From Antedon mediterranea (lineage: Eukaryota > Echinodermata > Crinoidea > Comatulida > Antedonidae), in the NCBI RefSeq assembly GCF_964355755.1, contig NC_092679.1:12328932-12392931 (forward strand): a stretch of 64,000 bases of DNA. Reading direction: 5' to 3'. The notes beneath the pieces were generated by a model. The model was not told the origin of the DNA, did not search any database, and saw nothing but the letters and a program-made list of their open reading frames with translations. The translations under genes were made by a program, and so were the position numbers. Of the stretch, positions 1 to 12,486 are shown one piece after another (positions within the stretch are counted from its first letter, which is position 1; each line of letters starts with the position of its first letter).

Positions 1-170
1 AAACGAAATGCATCACCAAAGCGGTTACTAGGGAGAGAATGTGAATTTATTAATTATCGCAAGAAGCTTTCTCAAATAATGTCGTCGTTATCACAGTTGT
101 TCAGCTGTGACGTTTGACTACACGGCCCATCTGAATTGAAAGAAAGAAGACAAACACCAGGTGCTGGAAA

Positions 171-238
171 ACATTTCTATTGGCCATACATTCCAATAGT
201 TATCAATCTATAGTTTCCCCTATGTTTTATATTTGTAT
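171..238 (+). repeat. Diverged repeat block, copy 1
   Basis: About 68 bp reading TTTCTATTG, then CCAATAGTTATCAAT, then TATGTTTTATATTTGT. It matches 4968-5035 with scattered substitutions. The two copies flank the fibrinogen-like gene in the same orientation, so they could be remnants of a tandem gene duplication or two copies of a small dispersed repeat. Confidence 0.6.
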
Positions 239-1308
239 ATTAATATCAATCCATTACTTGTTGGTCAAGTTAGTGAAAACCAAACATGTATGATTTACCC
301 TTCAAACTTGAAAATTTTGATACCATTAAGATTTTTGACTTGAAAGCTATGTAAGATATTGTTGCTGGAGAGAATCGACGTACCTATTTAAATAATATTT
401 GTTTTGTCAGTCATCAAAATAGATTGATACAGCTAATTCAATATAGGAAAATAATTATGTGTTTGTTTAATTTATCTTCATCACATAATGAATTATACAG
501 TTCGTAAATTCTATACTTATATATATAATTTATTGGAGATAAACACGTTTTCTTATGTTTTATGTCTCCTAAAAAAGAGTCGAGTTCATTTAATATTGGA
601 AAATTGAACAAATTATTGATTGTAGTGGCCATATATTTATATCTTGTGTTTACTACAGAATTGTTTATCCAGACTACTGAAATTATTTATGTTATTAAAT
701 ATTTTAACTGGTCAGAGTTTTAAAGATGAGAAAAAGAAATGGCACAGAAATTCATGATTATCACAGCAAATGTACCACTTTTCTGTCTGGATTCAATTAC
801 ATTTTTTAATATAATTTATGTTTTAATGTTTTTTTATGAGGAAGTGCATACAGAAAAAAAGAAAAGATTCGATTGGAATACGTAGGACTTGCAAATAAAA
901 ATTATAACTGGACACCCATTATGAATTGTTGCAGGTATTGAATCAGATCAGGTGCTTCTCAATAAAACAGAAATAAATTAAATATTTTTAGAAAGTAATC
1001 TGTATTTTAATTATTGTAATTTGAACACCAAAAAATGCGTCTAAAAAAAAGAGCATGTATATCTTCATGATTTTTCATACATTATTATTTTATTTATTTT
1101 ATTCAATCTCATTCAACAGCGGGAAACCCGCCCCTTAAAGAATAGAATAAAATATACAAGGGCTAGTGTTGCCCGAAAGCTATGCTAACTTTTCTGGCTG
1201 TTTACTTTATCGTTTTGATTTAGCTTTTCGCTTTTTATTTTTGTATTTCCATTGAGATCCAGCCACTGATACCCACAGCATTGTCATTTTTTTCAGTAAT
1301 TTGCCTTT

Positions 1309-1331
1309 ATATATATATATATATATATATA
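1309..1331. repeat. (TA)n microsatellite
   Basis: An uninterrupted TA dinucleotide run about 300 bp upstream of the start codon of the PAN-fibrinogen gene. Confidence 0.9.
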
Positions 1332-1622
1332 AATGTTCGGTTCAATGTAACCTTAAGACCTAAACATTACAAAGTTATACAATCTTATGTAAATCATATC
1401 TTACACTCAGCATGTTGATTGGTGCACACTGACATGTCTATTGATGTGGTTGGATAATGGAGTATCAACTCTGTCTTCATATACATATAAGATGAAAATA
1501 TAGTTCGTACCACAATGTTAAGAAACTCATTCAGGCGTACGTCGAGCATTTGAAGACGAATTGTAGATTTTATTGGCACGATAACCGTTTCATTCGTCAA
1601 TACATAATTCTAAAACGTCGCA

Positions 1623-4537
1623 ATGCTAACTTCAACTTTAATAATTTTCTTTCTTCTGCTCTTTGTTGTCGGTGATCTTTCGATCAATACATATGATTAT
1701 ACGGTTATCCTAGAGGGGCATGCTTTTGAAGGTTGGAGTTACGAGTTGAAGAATATACACAAACTAAATTGTTTGCTGGAATGTTCCAAGAAATCTGATT
1801 GCTTGTCGGTTAACTATAACCAGAAGGATCGTGTTTGTCAAATCAATAAGCAAATACTGGAAACGTCATCAGTTGAAAACAACATAATTCAAGCGCCTGA
1901 ATTTTGTTACATTGAAAGGAGTAAGTATACAATTTTGCAAACTTATTAAAGATGTATTGTCCCTTGAAACACAAAAAAATGATGGTCAAAATATTCTAAA
2001 TTTAAATTGGCCATATCAAAGTAATATTAAAGTTATTCACTTTAAGTCGAAAATTCGAGCCAAAACAACAAGTTTACGTAAATAACAGGTAAATTAGTTT
2101 GATAACATTTCGTCTGGAAAATTGTCGCGAGCGAAAGTAAACAAAGATTTCAAACCACGAGTACGCATATTGCATATGCTAATTAGGATTATTTACAACT
2201 CGTCACAGTTGAGAAGGTATTTTCACACAGATCGTAAAAAAGTTTTATGAAATATGCATACAGAGTAGCGAAACAAGCACGTTTCATTATGGGATATGTT
2301 TTGATGGAAAACTTTGACTGGAAGTCAAAGTTATTTTTTAAACAAAAAAACGTCTGTATTTTAGTTAAATGATTTTTTTTTCGACAAATTTTTGGTGATA
2401 GTTAATAACTATTATGATACTTCAAAATGACCCACCTTTTTTCGAAATCTTTAATTTTTTAATTTTTTGGGATTAGTCAAAGGGACAATACATGGATTCT
2501 TTATATAGAGGTTCACATCAATGTTGATTGGTAGTGATATTTTGTTGCTGTTGAATTTGCCTAGGAAATGTTCTCTATTTTTCCCAATAATATACCAGTG
2601 TGATCTTTTTTTTAAACAACAATCTTTTTTAATTTTTTTTATTTTAGAGAGTTTTATGAGGGACTGTGGTGACATTTTACAATATAATCCTTCTGCTAAT
2701 GGTGGTGAATATGTGATACAACCAGGTGATGGAGAACCAGAGATTACTGTGTACTGTGACATGAGGGAAGATGGAGGTTGGATGGTAAGTATACAGTAGG
2801 CAACAATTTATTCAAAGAAATTAGAAGTACCGTTGATCCAACATCACTGCCACAGCTTACTAATTCATTACTAAAACAGTGCCAGGGACAGAAAACACTG
2901 ATATGGCTTTAGAAGCATAAACATAACTGCGGAAACTTTCAGGTTGACAAATATGTTTTAGTTTTAACCGAAAGAGCGACCATTATATACTAATGTTCCA
3001 AAACTTGCATACTAAGAACCAACAAGCAATTTATTATTACTGGCAGTTAGGTTCTCATTTCATTCATTGCTATTTACGCTAGTTGATGGGCCTGTCATCA
3101 CTGTTTTAGTAAAGCTAAAGTAGAGTAAAGATTACTTTCTTTTCATTATCAGGTGATACAGAGAAGACAAGACGGATCAGTTGATTTCTACCGAAATTGG
3201 AAAGAATACAAAGAGGGTTTTGGAAACGTGAACACAGAGTTATGGCTTGGTAATGAACAAATCAACCGTTTAACAGCTGATGGCGAATTTGAGCTATTGA
3301 TAGAAATGACAGACCACTTGAATGTAATGAAGATCGCAAGATATTCTCTCTTTCGTATTGGTACTGAGGACTCTAACTATGTTTTGACTATCAGTGGATA
3401 CACAGGAACAGCAGGTTAGTATATCTTTAATCAATTTAAACAAGCATATTGTAGGGTTTCTTATGCATTCTTAATCAGGTACAAAAGAAATAATTATAGA
3501 ATCTTAATCTACCTAATGAAATAAAGTTATAATACCTTCTTATGTATTAAACAGGTGTTTTATTGATAATGGAAAAAAAAAGTTGGGTGGGGAACTGAAA
3601 ATCCGTGTACCTTTTAATGAACAGTCTATTTACTTGCATACTGCATGTTGTAATTTAAGTATAATAACTATGACCAATAAAACCTTTAAATGTAAGGTTT
3701 TAAAACTGGAGTTCCGTGTACATATCTGGCTCGTGTACACTCAAAAGAAACCAGATCATCTTTCAAGAGTGGGTGTAGGTGTTCTTATCTGATCCATTCA
3801 GACCCTGTCGTTGTGGGCAGACGAACGGGCACCGTTTGGTGGCAGCACACGACACGAAAAGACACTAAGGGGAGAAAAAAGTTATAGCATGTGTCGTCCA
3901 CACTAGTTAGGCTACAAGTCAAGCCACATTTACATTTACATTTCACATTTATTACATTTACAAAATATAAACAAAAATATTTAAAATAAAACAACCATAT
4001 GATATTATAACAGTTACGAGAATTAAAACAATTTAAAATAAATAAAATAGAGAAACAAAAATAATATTTATAATTGCGTTATGATTTAAGTTATGGCATA
4101 CAATTCTTTTACAGACAAATTTAAATCAATATAAAATAAATTACGAATTGTAGGTTATAATTATAAAATTATAATATTCACTTTCATATATCTTTTTGTT
4201 TATAATTCACAAACACAATTATTAATTTAAAAATAAATGTGAATTTAAATATTTATAAAGTAAACTAGATTATCTAATATTTGTTTGTTTAGGTGATTCT
4301 TTGCAATCGTACCACAATGGTCAACAATTTACAACGTATGATAGAGACAACGATAAGAGAAGCAGTAGTAACTGTGCTGAGGCTTATAAAGGTGCTTGGT
4401 GGTACAATGACTGTTATTATTCAAACCTGAATGGGCTTTACCTTACACCAGGTACAAATGATTACAATGGCATCAACTGGTCTAATTTTAATAATGGCCT
4501 TAAAACAACAGTGATGATGGTTAAAAGAGCAGCATAA
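1623..4537 (+). CDS. Secreted PAN/apple plus fibrinogen-related domain protein, four exons
   Basis: Four exons fit GT-AG rules and keep one frame: 1623-1920, 2648-2784, 3153-3414 and 4293-4537, giving about 313 residues. Residues 1-20 are a hydrophobic signal peptide. Residues about 23-97 form a PAN/apple-like module with a CLLEC...C...C cysteine pattern. Residues about 104-312 form a complete fibrinogen-related domain: RDCGD start, [21 protein letters not shown], the GTAGDSL segment, the DRDND calcium-site region and NCA...GAWWYNDC. One glycine of the usual DGGGW is missing (DGGW). Known members of this domain family bind sugars or acetyl groups in innate recognition, often in expanded families in marine invertebrates. 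A secreted recognition lectin is therefore likely, but the ligand is unknown. No neighbouring gene informs its role, and the exon boundaries are inferred from sequence only. Confidence 0.9.
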
Positions 4538-6065
4538 CAAAATAAGAATCTGTAATTATTGAATAATTTGACTTTTGTTTTTTAGCTATTATAGGCCTAT
4601 ACATTTGGAAATATCATTACATAATTATATTATTAAATAATATAGCTAGTTATTTATTCTAAATGTTATAAATGAATAATAGTGATATTGTCATATCACT
4701 TGTTAATTATTAATTAATATAATATATTAATACGCTATTATATGTTTTAAATATATTAAAAATCAAACAAAACAACTCCAACATTGGATCTACATAATAA
4801 TTGTTTTTGGAAATCATAAATTTACTCATGCAAATAATGAGGGAGTTTTATAAATTAAAAATATTATTCACCAACTGTTCCAATACTACACACGTGAGAC
4901 CAAAGACGATCAATTATTAATTACATTCTTAGTGCATGTACAGAGGTAATTGGCGAGTTACTCGATCTTGGATTTCTATTGATCATACACTCCAATAGTT
5001 ATCAATATAGCTTTCCCTTATGTTTCATATTTGTTGGAATTTTATTTCTGTCACATGATCTTGTTGAAAATAAGCACTTTCTTATCAGTGGTGGTGGTGG
5101 GGTGGTTTGTGGGGGATAGTTCACATTACACAGTGCTTGGTCTGGGAAAAGCGCTGCATAGTACAACTTAATATTAGGCCTATATGAAAAAAAGATTTCA
5201 TTTTCTACACTACGATATTATTATATTCCAAACTTCGTTGTCCTACGTCCCATGTAGGCTAGCCTGAGTGGCCTATAACAAGCCAATAAAATTAAGTTTT
5301 GAACAAGAAATATTTCTTACAAAAAAACGCTGCTCGCTTATTGAAAAAATATTTTTTATTTCAAATGTTTTTGAATGTGTCATTTTATTGTCACATAATA
5401 GTTATTTTACCTGAAAAAAATGTAATTTAAAGCAGCAAATACTTAAATTGTCTGTCAGACAATGGTTTTGGGGTTTCTTTTCTTTTTTTATATGTGAATA
5501 AATAGGCCTATTATTTTTTTGTTACAGAAGTGAATACTCAATTTCTGTCACTTTAGTTAATTTTATTGCTAAGGTCAAATCTGGGGGTCACTTCATCACC
5601 CTAGATATTTCAATTGTGAAGTATCCTATTACAAACACAAACTTTAATGGACTTTCGATAATAATTCAATGAATATCTGACAGTGAATATACCAGAAATG
5701 CTTAGGGATTTGTAATTTTTTTTAATGTCCTAATAGACTCTTTCCCAGACGTTTTTTGGGTCTACTGTAGCAGCTGGAATCAATAAATCATAGTGGAGTT
5801 TCCATTTTCACAAAACTGTCTGTCCTTAGAACTATAACTGCTGCTTGCTTTAGCTTCTGATTGAGTAGTCCTAATGGGACGTAATAAATTATATAATAAT
5901 ATAGGCCTAGGCCTAAAACTAAATTAATAATTTATTACATAGCGCCCTCTGTAGTTCTCTTTTTCGTCGCGCTGGCTACACATGTAAATTAATAATAACA
6001 CACAAAAAAGGGCTGCTAGGACTGGGTTTTGGGGCGATTCTTTTTAATCGTATGTATAGCTAATA
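4538..6065. other. Intergenic, no gene seen
   Basis: AT-rich DNA after the fibrinogen-like gene. It holds the second copy of the repeat block at 4968-5035 and several GGCCTA-rich words, but no supportable reading frame or RNA gene. Confidence 0.6.
4968..5035 (+). repeat. Diverged repeat block, copy 2
   Basis: Same orientation as the block at 171-238 and sharing CCAATAGTTATCAAT and the ATATTTGT tail, with substitutions. Confidence 0.6.
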
Positions 6066-7593
6066 CTAGACATGTAACTCGTCACTTTGACGAGTTTGGT
6101 TATCCACCGCGCAAGTGGTGCAACATTAACACTAAGGGGTTAGGTTGAGGACAAAAGGAAGTGTTCACGTTGGCATTATGACCTGAACTGAAGAATATGA
6201 TATGTTTGTTATTGCTGAATTTTATTATTTAAATTCATATATAGTATACACAGTATAATCTGTATCCATATCACATACAGTGTAGAATAGGTGAAATTAC
6301 GGGACCCGCTATTTATTGCAATTTTTAACATGTTGACGGTTTTAAAATGAAACGCGAAGATAGCAATTCCGAAAGGAAATTATCTCAGCAACAACGTATT
6401 AGCGTGTAGAAGAAATTTGAATACGTGAAATATTGATGCGCGCTCTTTTAAATGTAATGAATTATGACGCAAAAGATGAAAATACGACCTTTTTTATTTA
6501 ACTGGCCATATAATGACGTCACAACATCCGATTGGCAACATTTTTACATAATTTCGTATCTACAATCCAATAGCTTCCAGAAAAAGTTTTAATCGTGATT
6601 ATCACATTTTATTCTTTCGAGCTATAACAGATTAAAATTTACTGTAAAGATGAAATTGATGCCACACGTGATTTAAATTTTTAGGCATGATGACGTCAAA
6701 AAAATTAAAATATTTTTAACTCATGCGAAAGATAGTTGATTGACCTAGACAATATCAAAATCGGGGTGAAAATGGAAATCGGATAAGTGGAGATGCGCTC
6801 TATTCAATGTGATGAGCTATGACGAAAGATACAAAAATCCTAAATTTTATATTCGCGTGGCCATACGATGACGTCACTATGTCCGGTTAGCCATATTAAT
6901 ACCTGATCCGATATCTACAACTCATCTACTTCTAGAATATGTCATCCACAAAAATTTGACCGTCTAGTTTAGAAATTACGACTGTTTAAAAAAAGGCATA
7001 TTTTAAACGAATTTTTTAACCTTTTCATAAAAAACGCGCGCAAATTGTCCAATTCGACGTGCTCGTATGACGTATCTTTAAGTCGAAATTGTTTAAAATT
7101 TGGTAAAATTACTAGAAAAGGCTGGAAAAACATAAATTACGCGAATAAAATACGTTTTCGATGCTACGTGCGCACCGCACACGTAAAAATGTGCGCACGC
7201 GTGGGAATTGTTGACATGCTTAAAACGACATGAAACGCGTAGAAAGTTGATTATAAATTAATTTTGCGCATTTTGAAATTTTATATGCGCGTGCGCGCGT
7301 AACTTTGTGTAAAACACGCAATTTTTTTTCAACAGAAAGTTAGCGCAGGATATAAATTAAACTTTTGCAAAGTTTCAAGTTGAAATGTTATTTGGTTGTC
7401 GAGCTATGTTAAATACGACAAAATCGTTAAATCGCGCGTAAGTCACGTTGCGCAATTGTAAAAATCATGAAAAGCTTCGCTGCACATCTTCATGTGCACG
7501 ACGATATGTTGAGAAAGTTACAAAATGTTATGTTTGCAAGTTTTCGAGAAAAGCGTTCCACAAAAATCATACAGAAAGAAAGAAGAGAAATAA
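6066..7593 (-). mobile_element. Helitron-like element A1, 5' end missing
   Basis: On the minus strand the element ends in a hairpin (AACTCGTCA/TGACGAGTT) followed by CTAG at 6066-6069, with a host T next to it. The motif beside the hairpin is a variant (GGTTATCCACCGC). The other end has no terminal hairpin and runs straight into the CTAG of the next copy at 7594. The interior is family A, about 1.5 kb and CpG-rich, with several TGACGTCA palindromes. It encodes no protein and so is non-autonomous. Confidence 0.75.
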
Positions 7594-9180
7594 CTAGACA
7601 TGAAACTCGTCACTTTGACGAGTTAGTTATCCGCACGACAAACGCCACGTGCACGTCATACGTTGGAATATTGCACAGAGATAAAAATTATGGCATTATG
7701 ACCTGAACTGAAGAATATCATACGTTTTTAGTGCTGAATTCAGTCTATTTTGTGTCATATAGTATATACATGCAAACAGTATAATCTGTATACATTATTA
7801 CATACAGTGTAGAATAGGTGAAATTACGGAACCCGCAATTTATTCAAATTTTTAACATGGTTAAGGTATCAAAATGAAACACTAAGATAGCAATTTCGGG
7901 AGGAAATTATCTCAGTAACAACATATTAACGTGTAAAAGAAATTCGAATACGTGAATTATTGATGCGCGTTCTTTTAAATGTAATGAATGATGACGCAAA
8001 ATATGAAAATACGACATTTTTTATTTAACTGGCCATATGATGACGTCACAACATGCGATTGGCAAAATGTTCACAGGATTTCGTATCTACAATCCAATAG
8101 CTTCCAGAAAATGTTTTAATCGTGATTATCACATTTTAGTCTTACGAGCTACAACAGATAAAAATTTACTGTAAAGATGAAATTAATGACCCACGTAATT
8201 AAAATTTTTAGGCATGATGACCTCATAAAAATTTAAATATTTTTAACTTGTGCGAAAGATAGTTGATTTACCTAGACAATATCAAAATCGGCGTGAAAAT
8301 GGAAAACTGATAAGTGGCGATGCGTTCTACTAAATGTGATGAGCTATGACGAAAGATACAAAAATCCTAAATTTTATATTCACGTGGCCATACGATGACG
8401 TCACAATGTCCGGTTAGCCATAAAAATACATGATCCGATATCTACAACTCATCAACTTCCAGAATTTGTCATCCACAAAAAGTTGATCGTGTAGTTTAGA
8501 AATTATGACTGTTTAAAAAAAGGCATAATTTTGACAAATTTTTGAACTTTTTCATCAATAACGCGCGCAAATTGTCCAATTCGACGTGCTCGTATGACGT
8601 AACTTTAAGTCGAAATTGTTTAAAAGTTGGTAAAATTACTAGAAAAGGCTGGACAAATATAAATCACGCGAAAAAAATATGTTTTTAATGCTACGTGCGC
8701 ACCACACACGTAAAAATTTGCGCACGCGTGGGAATTTTTGACATGCTTAAAATGACATGAAACTCGTAGAAAATTGAATAGAAATTAATTTTGCGCATTT
8801 TAAAATTTTAAATGTGCGTGCACGCGTAACTTTGTGTAAAACACGCAATTTTTTTTTAACAGGAAGTTAGCGCATGACACAAATTAAACTTTTGCAAAGT
8901 TTCAGTTTAAAATCTTTTATGGTTTTCGATCTATGTTAAATACGCGAAATTCATAAAATCGCACGTAAGTCACGTTGCACAACTCTGACGTCATTAAAAA
9001 ATAAGAGGTGCACAAGTTCACGTAAATGCCCACATGTTGTCAAAGTTATGAAATGTTATGTTTACACATTTTAGAGAAACGCTCTACACAAAAATAGCGA
9101 GAAAGAAAGAAGAATAATACAGAAAAAAATATTGATCCCATACAATAACAAGGAGTTATCCGCCAAGTGCGGATAACTAA
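7594..9180 (-). mobile_element. Helitron-like element A2, full length
   Basis: Both ends are present. CTAG is at 7594-7597 and the CTAG-end hairpin at 7604-7624, followed by the key TTAGTTATCCGC. The far end is a hairpin with arms GTTATCCGC/GCGGATAAC closing in TAA at 9152-9180, preceded by an A-rich stretch and ACAATAACAAG. Length is about 1.59 kb with no coding capacity. It is the reference copy for family A. Confidence 0.8.
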
Positions 9181-9302
9181 AAAGTTGATGTTGATGATGA
9201 TTTCGTACAATCACAAGAGGTTATCCTGCAACTTCGTTGCGGATAACCAAAAAAAAGTAACACTACAATTCCAAGGGCTTATCCGCTTGAGGCGGATAAC
9301 CA
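9152..9302 (-). repeat. Stack of three far-end hairpins
   Basis: Three hairpins at 9152-9180, 9219-9248 and 9275-9302 have arms related to GGTTATCC...GGATAACC but different loops. Each is preceded by an ACAAT(A/C)ACAAG-like lead-in. Only the first belongs to the full copy on its left. The others are orphan element ends. Confidence 0.75.
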
Positions 9303-9303
9303 A

Positions 9304-10922
9304 CTAGATCTAAACTCGTCACTTGAGGACGAGTTTGGTTATCCGCCAGCAACAAAACGTATCTTGCGTATTCAAGTACTTATAAGTTATGACTTTTCCA
9401 AAAAAAGTAGGCTATTCAAAATTAAAACTGCCCTTCAAGTGTAATAACCAAATAAACCTTTTTAATTAATTGTTTTCCCGAGACGGGATTCGAACCCGGT
9501 ACCTCTGATACCAAAGTCGGTTGCACTACACATCGATCCATATGAGCACCTGCTGAAAAAATCCGAAGAAAGAGTCCTCGTTCATTCGATATGTCGTGAA
9601 CCCCCCTCGATGCAAGTTGATTATTACATAATGAACTTAAATCATAATTTTTACTATGATGAAATCTTCACAAATTTTAAACAGTTACATATTATGAAAG
9701 TGCATACTTTCAAGTTTTATATATTAACATGTAAAGAAAAAAGATAAACGTTATGTTTATTGTTTTGCTCTTTGAATATGTTTATGTTTATTTGATGATA
9801 ATTATTTCAAAAATTACATTTAATATGCAAATAATGTAGCCATCAAACACTTTTTAACATTCAAGACTATAATAAATTAGACCTGTGATTAATACACTGC
9901 AAGAAAATAAAATAAAAAATGGGGGTAACCTTGCATTCTGATGAACTGTTTCATTTTTAAAAGTAGACATATTTTGCAACATTTTCACAATTTGTTGACG
10001 TTTTCGTGCGCAACCTGTCATGTTTAACGTGCTCGTAGAACGCCATTTCAAGTTGAAAAGTGAATAAAATAACGTAAAATTGTTAACCGAAGATTTAAAA
10101 ACACAAATCGTGTAAAAGAAATGTTCATACGTGTTCCCTACGCCGTGCGCGCGTAAAAATGTGCGCACCAGTGGCAATTTTTTAAACGCTTAAAATGACC
10201 TGAATCGTGCTCTAATTTAATCAGAAATTGATTTGAAGCATTTTAAAATTTCAAACGCCATTTACGCGTGCACTTTCTAATGTTACAAATTGCGGTAGCG
10301 TTAAAAAAGTTAACTATTGATGTGAAGCAAACGTGGCTGAAAATGATGTTAAAAAATATTCATTTGTTTCGAAGTTATAACCAATTTAAGATTTTCAGAA
10401 AATCACGCGTAACTTACGCTACGCGGCTCTGACATCGTCAAAAAGCTTGGCTGGACAACTTCAGTAAAATGTCTAAATGCTGAACAAGTTACAACATATT
10501 ATGTTTACACGTTGAAGAGAAACAGCGTGCACAAAATAAGAAGAGTAAAATATTTCAAACGCAATTTACGCGAAAACTTTCTAATCTCCAAAAATTTGTT
10601 AAACATTCCAAAAGTTAGCCATTGATGTGAAGAAAACGTGGCTGAAAATTTCGTTAAAAAATATTTATCGGTTTCGAAGTTATGACCGATTTAAGATTTT
10701 CAGAAAATCGCGCGTAACTTACGCTACGCGGATCTGACATTGTCAAAAAGCTTGGCAGTACATCTTCAGTTAATTGTCTATATGTTGACGAAGTTACAAC
10801 ATGTTTTGTTAACACGTTGAAGAGAAAACGCGTGCACAAAATCTGAGAAAGAAAGAAGAATAATAAAAAAAAAAAAAAGTAACACTACAATAACAAAGGT
10901 TATCCGCTTGAGGCGGATAACC
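9304..10922 (-). mobile_element. Helitron-like element B1, full length
   Basis: CTAG is at 9304-9307, the hairpin reads ACTCGTC-ACTTGAG-GACGAGT, and the key is TTTGGTTATCCGC. The far-end hairpin is at 10898-10922 with arms GGTTATCCGC/GCGGATAACC, which match the key. Length is about 1.62 kb. A tRNA-like segment lies at 9474-9550 on the minus strand. No protein is encoded. Confidence 0.8.
9474..9550 (-). other. tRNA-like segment in B1
   Basis: On the minus strand there is an A-box-like stretch (TGGATCGATGTG) and, about 45 nt on, a perfect B-box word GGTTCGAATCCC inside a T-arm-like stem. Acceptor-stem pairing is poor, so this is a tRNA-derived sequence rather than a tRNA gene. A polymerase III transcript from it would run toward the CTAG end. 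Confidence 0.65.
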
Positions 10923-10990
10923 AATAAATAAATAAATAAATAAAGATTTTGACAGAATCAAGAGGTTATATGCATATCATGCATATAACC
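10898..10990 (-). repeat. Stack of two far-end hairpins (B then C type)
   Basis: A B-type hairpin at 10898-10922 is followed by (AAAT)n and a C-type hairpin at 10964-10990 (arms GGTTATATGCAT/ATGCATATAACC). The C-type end has no body of its own; the next C element starts to its right. Confidence 0.75.
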
Positions 10991-10997
10991 TAATAAA

Positions 10998-12471
10998 CTA
11001 GATTTAATTCGTCACTATGACGAATTATAGGTTATATGCATTGATTTAAATAAAGATAATTGATTTTTAAAATATATATTGATTGATTGATTTTCTCAGA
11101 ATCTTTAATTATTTATAATATATGATAGGACCTTGCTAACGCGAACACCATAGCCGGTATCACAATCCGATCAAAGATCCATATGCGTATAATGTCATAA
11201 ACCACATTTGTTGTTACATAATAATAAAGACATAAGTTAATTTTTATCTAGATTTCATTATAAATCATGTGTATAATCTATACACTAAGAAATAAATTTG
11301 AACAAACAATACGGATAATAAAAAAAAACTAATTTTGTTTCGTTTCCCAAGGTGAGACTCGATCTCGGTACTTGAATGCTATAGACACGAGCAAAGACCA
11401 CCGAGCCATACACAACTGACTAAAAGTTATGGAAAGATTCCTCCGTGTATTTACTATGCAGTAACCACTTTGGTGCAGATAGATTATTACATACCGCAAT
11501 GAATTATAATGTTTTACTATGATGACATCTTTAAAAATTAAAAAAAAATGATGCACTGTCAAACTATATACTTTTAACTTTAATATATGAACTTCTTAAG
11601 GAAGAAAGTTAACGTTAAGTTTGTTATTTTGGCCTAAGAAAATGTTATAATTTGTTTGATTGTCGAAATTAATTTTGTTAAATTTAATATGCCATTAATG
11701 ATGACTTAATCAACTTTTGTTCTTCTAATTTCATAATAAATCATACATATGATACATACACTTCAAGAAAATTAAATAAAAAATAGGTGTTCCCGAGCAT
11801 TCTAACGATATATATTAATTTTAAAATTTAGCATATTTTCACCATTTTGTTAACTTACACGTGCGTAGCCCGTCACTTTTGACGTCCTCGTATAACGCTG
11901 TTTCGCGTTGAAAAGTGAATAAAATATGATGATATTATTAAAGAAAGGTTATACAACAGTAATCGGACACAAACAGTGCGCATTAACGTTTGACGCGCAG
12001 TGCGCGTGCAAAAATCTGCGCACTCATGGCAATTTTTTAAACGCTTAAAATTGCCTGAAACGTACTCTAATTTCATCGAAAATAAATTCTGACAATTTTC
12101 AACATTTTAAGCGCGCGTACGCATGCGTTATATGCGCTACGCACGTAATTGTATTGCCATATGATGAAATATGACCTGAAATTTATGAGTACCAAATTTT
12201 GTTTAAAAGTGATTCATGTTTGTGAAGATATGATTACAAACGTGATTTCGTTAAATCGCGCGTAGACCGCGTAATTTTTGATTGCGCATCGTGAAAACAT
12301 AACCACATCGATTCCTGGCCATAAGGAATATACTCTGAAATATTGACTTAGATAGATGAAACTGATGCCAAGATAATTCACGGACAAATAGTGCTAAGGA
12401 AAGAATAAATAAATAAATAAATAAAGATTTTGACAGAATCAAGAGGTTATATGCATATCATGCATATAACC
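10998..12471 (-). mobile_element. Helitron-like element C1, full length
   Basis: CTAG is at 10998-11001, the hairpin reads AATTCGTCA-CTA-TGACGAATT, and the key is ATAGGTTATATGCAT. The far-end hairpin at 12445-12471 has arms GGTTATATGCAT/ATGCATATAACC. Key and arm match exactly although both differ from families A and B. Length is about 1.47 kb. A tRNA-like segment lies at 11341-11414. Confidence 0.8.
11341..11414 (-). other. tRNA-like segment in C1
   Basis: On the minus strand there is an A-box-like TGGCTCGGTGGTC and a B-box-like GATCGAGTC. It occupies the same relative place near the CTAG end as in family B, but its sequence is clearly different, so it may have been acquired separately or has diverged a lot. 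Confidence 0.6.
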
Positions 12472-12486
12472 TAATAAATAAATAAA

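Larger units (their letters stand above)
1..1622. other. Non-coding 5' flank of the PAN-fibrinogen gene
   Basis: No convincing gene is seen. The stretch is AT-rich and holds a (TA)n run near 1309-1331 and a block at about 171-238 that recurs at about 4968-5035. The promoter of the gene starting at 1623 should lie here, but no clear TATA box can be told apart from the TA repeat. Confidence 0.6.

Noticed and set aside
9474-9550. Genuine tRNA genes in families B and C
   Set aside because: The A-box and B-box words are good, but acceptor and D stems do not pair convincingly, so they are called tRNA-like only.
9854-10177. Frame of 107 codons on the minus strand, repeated at 15735-16022
   Set aside because: It lies in Helitron-like family B and recurs only because the element recurs. 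It has no recognisable domain, and the copies differ by changes not biased to synonymous sites.
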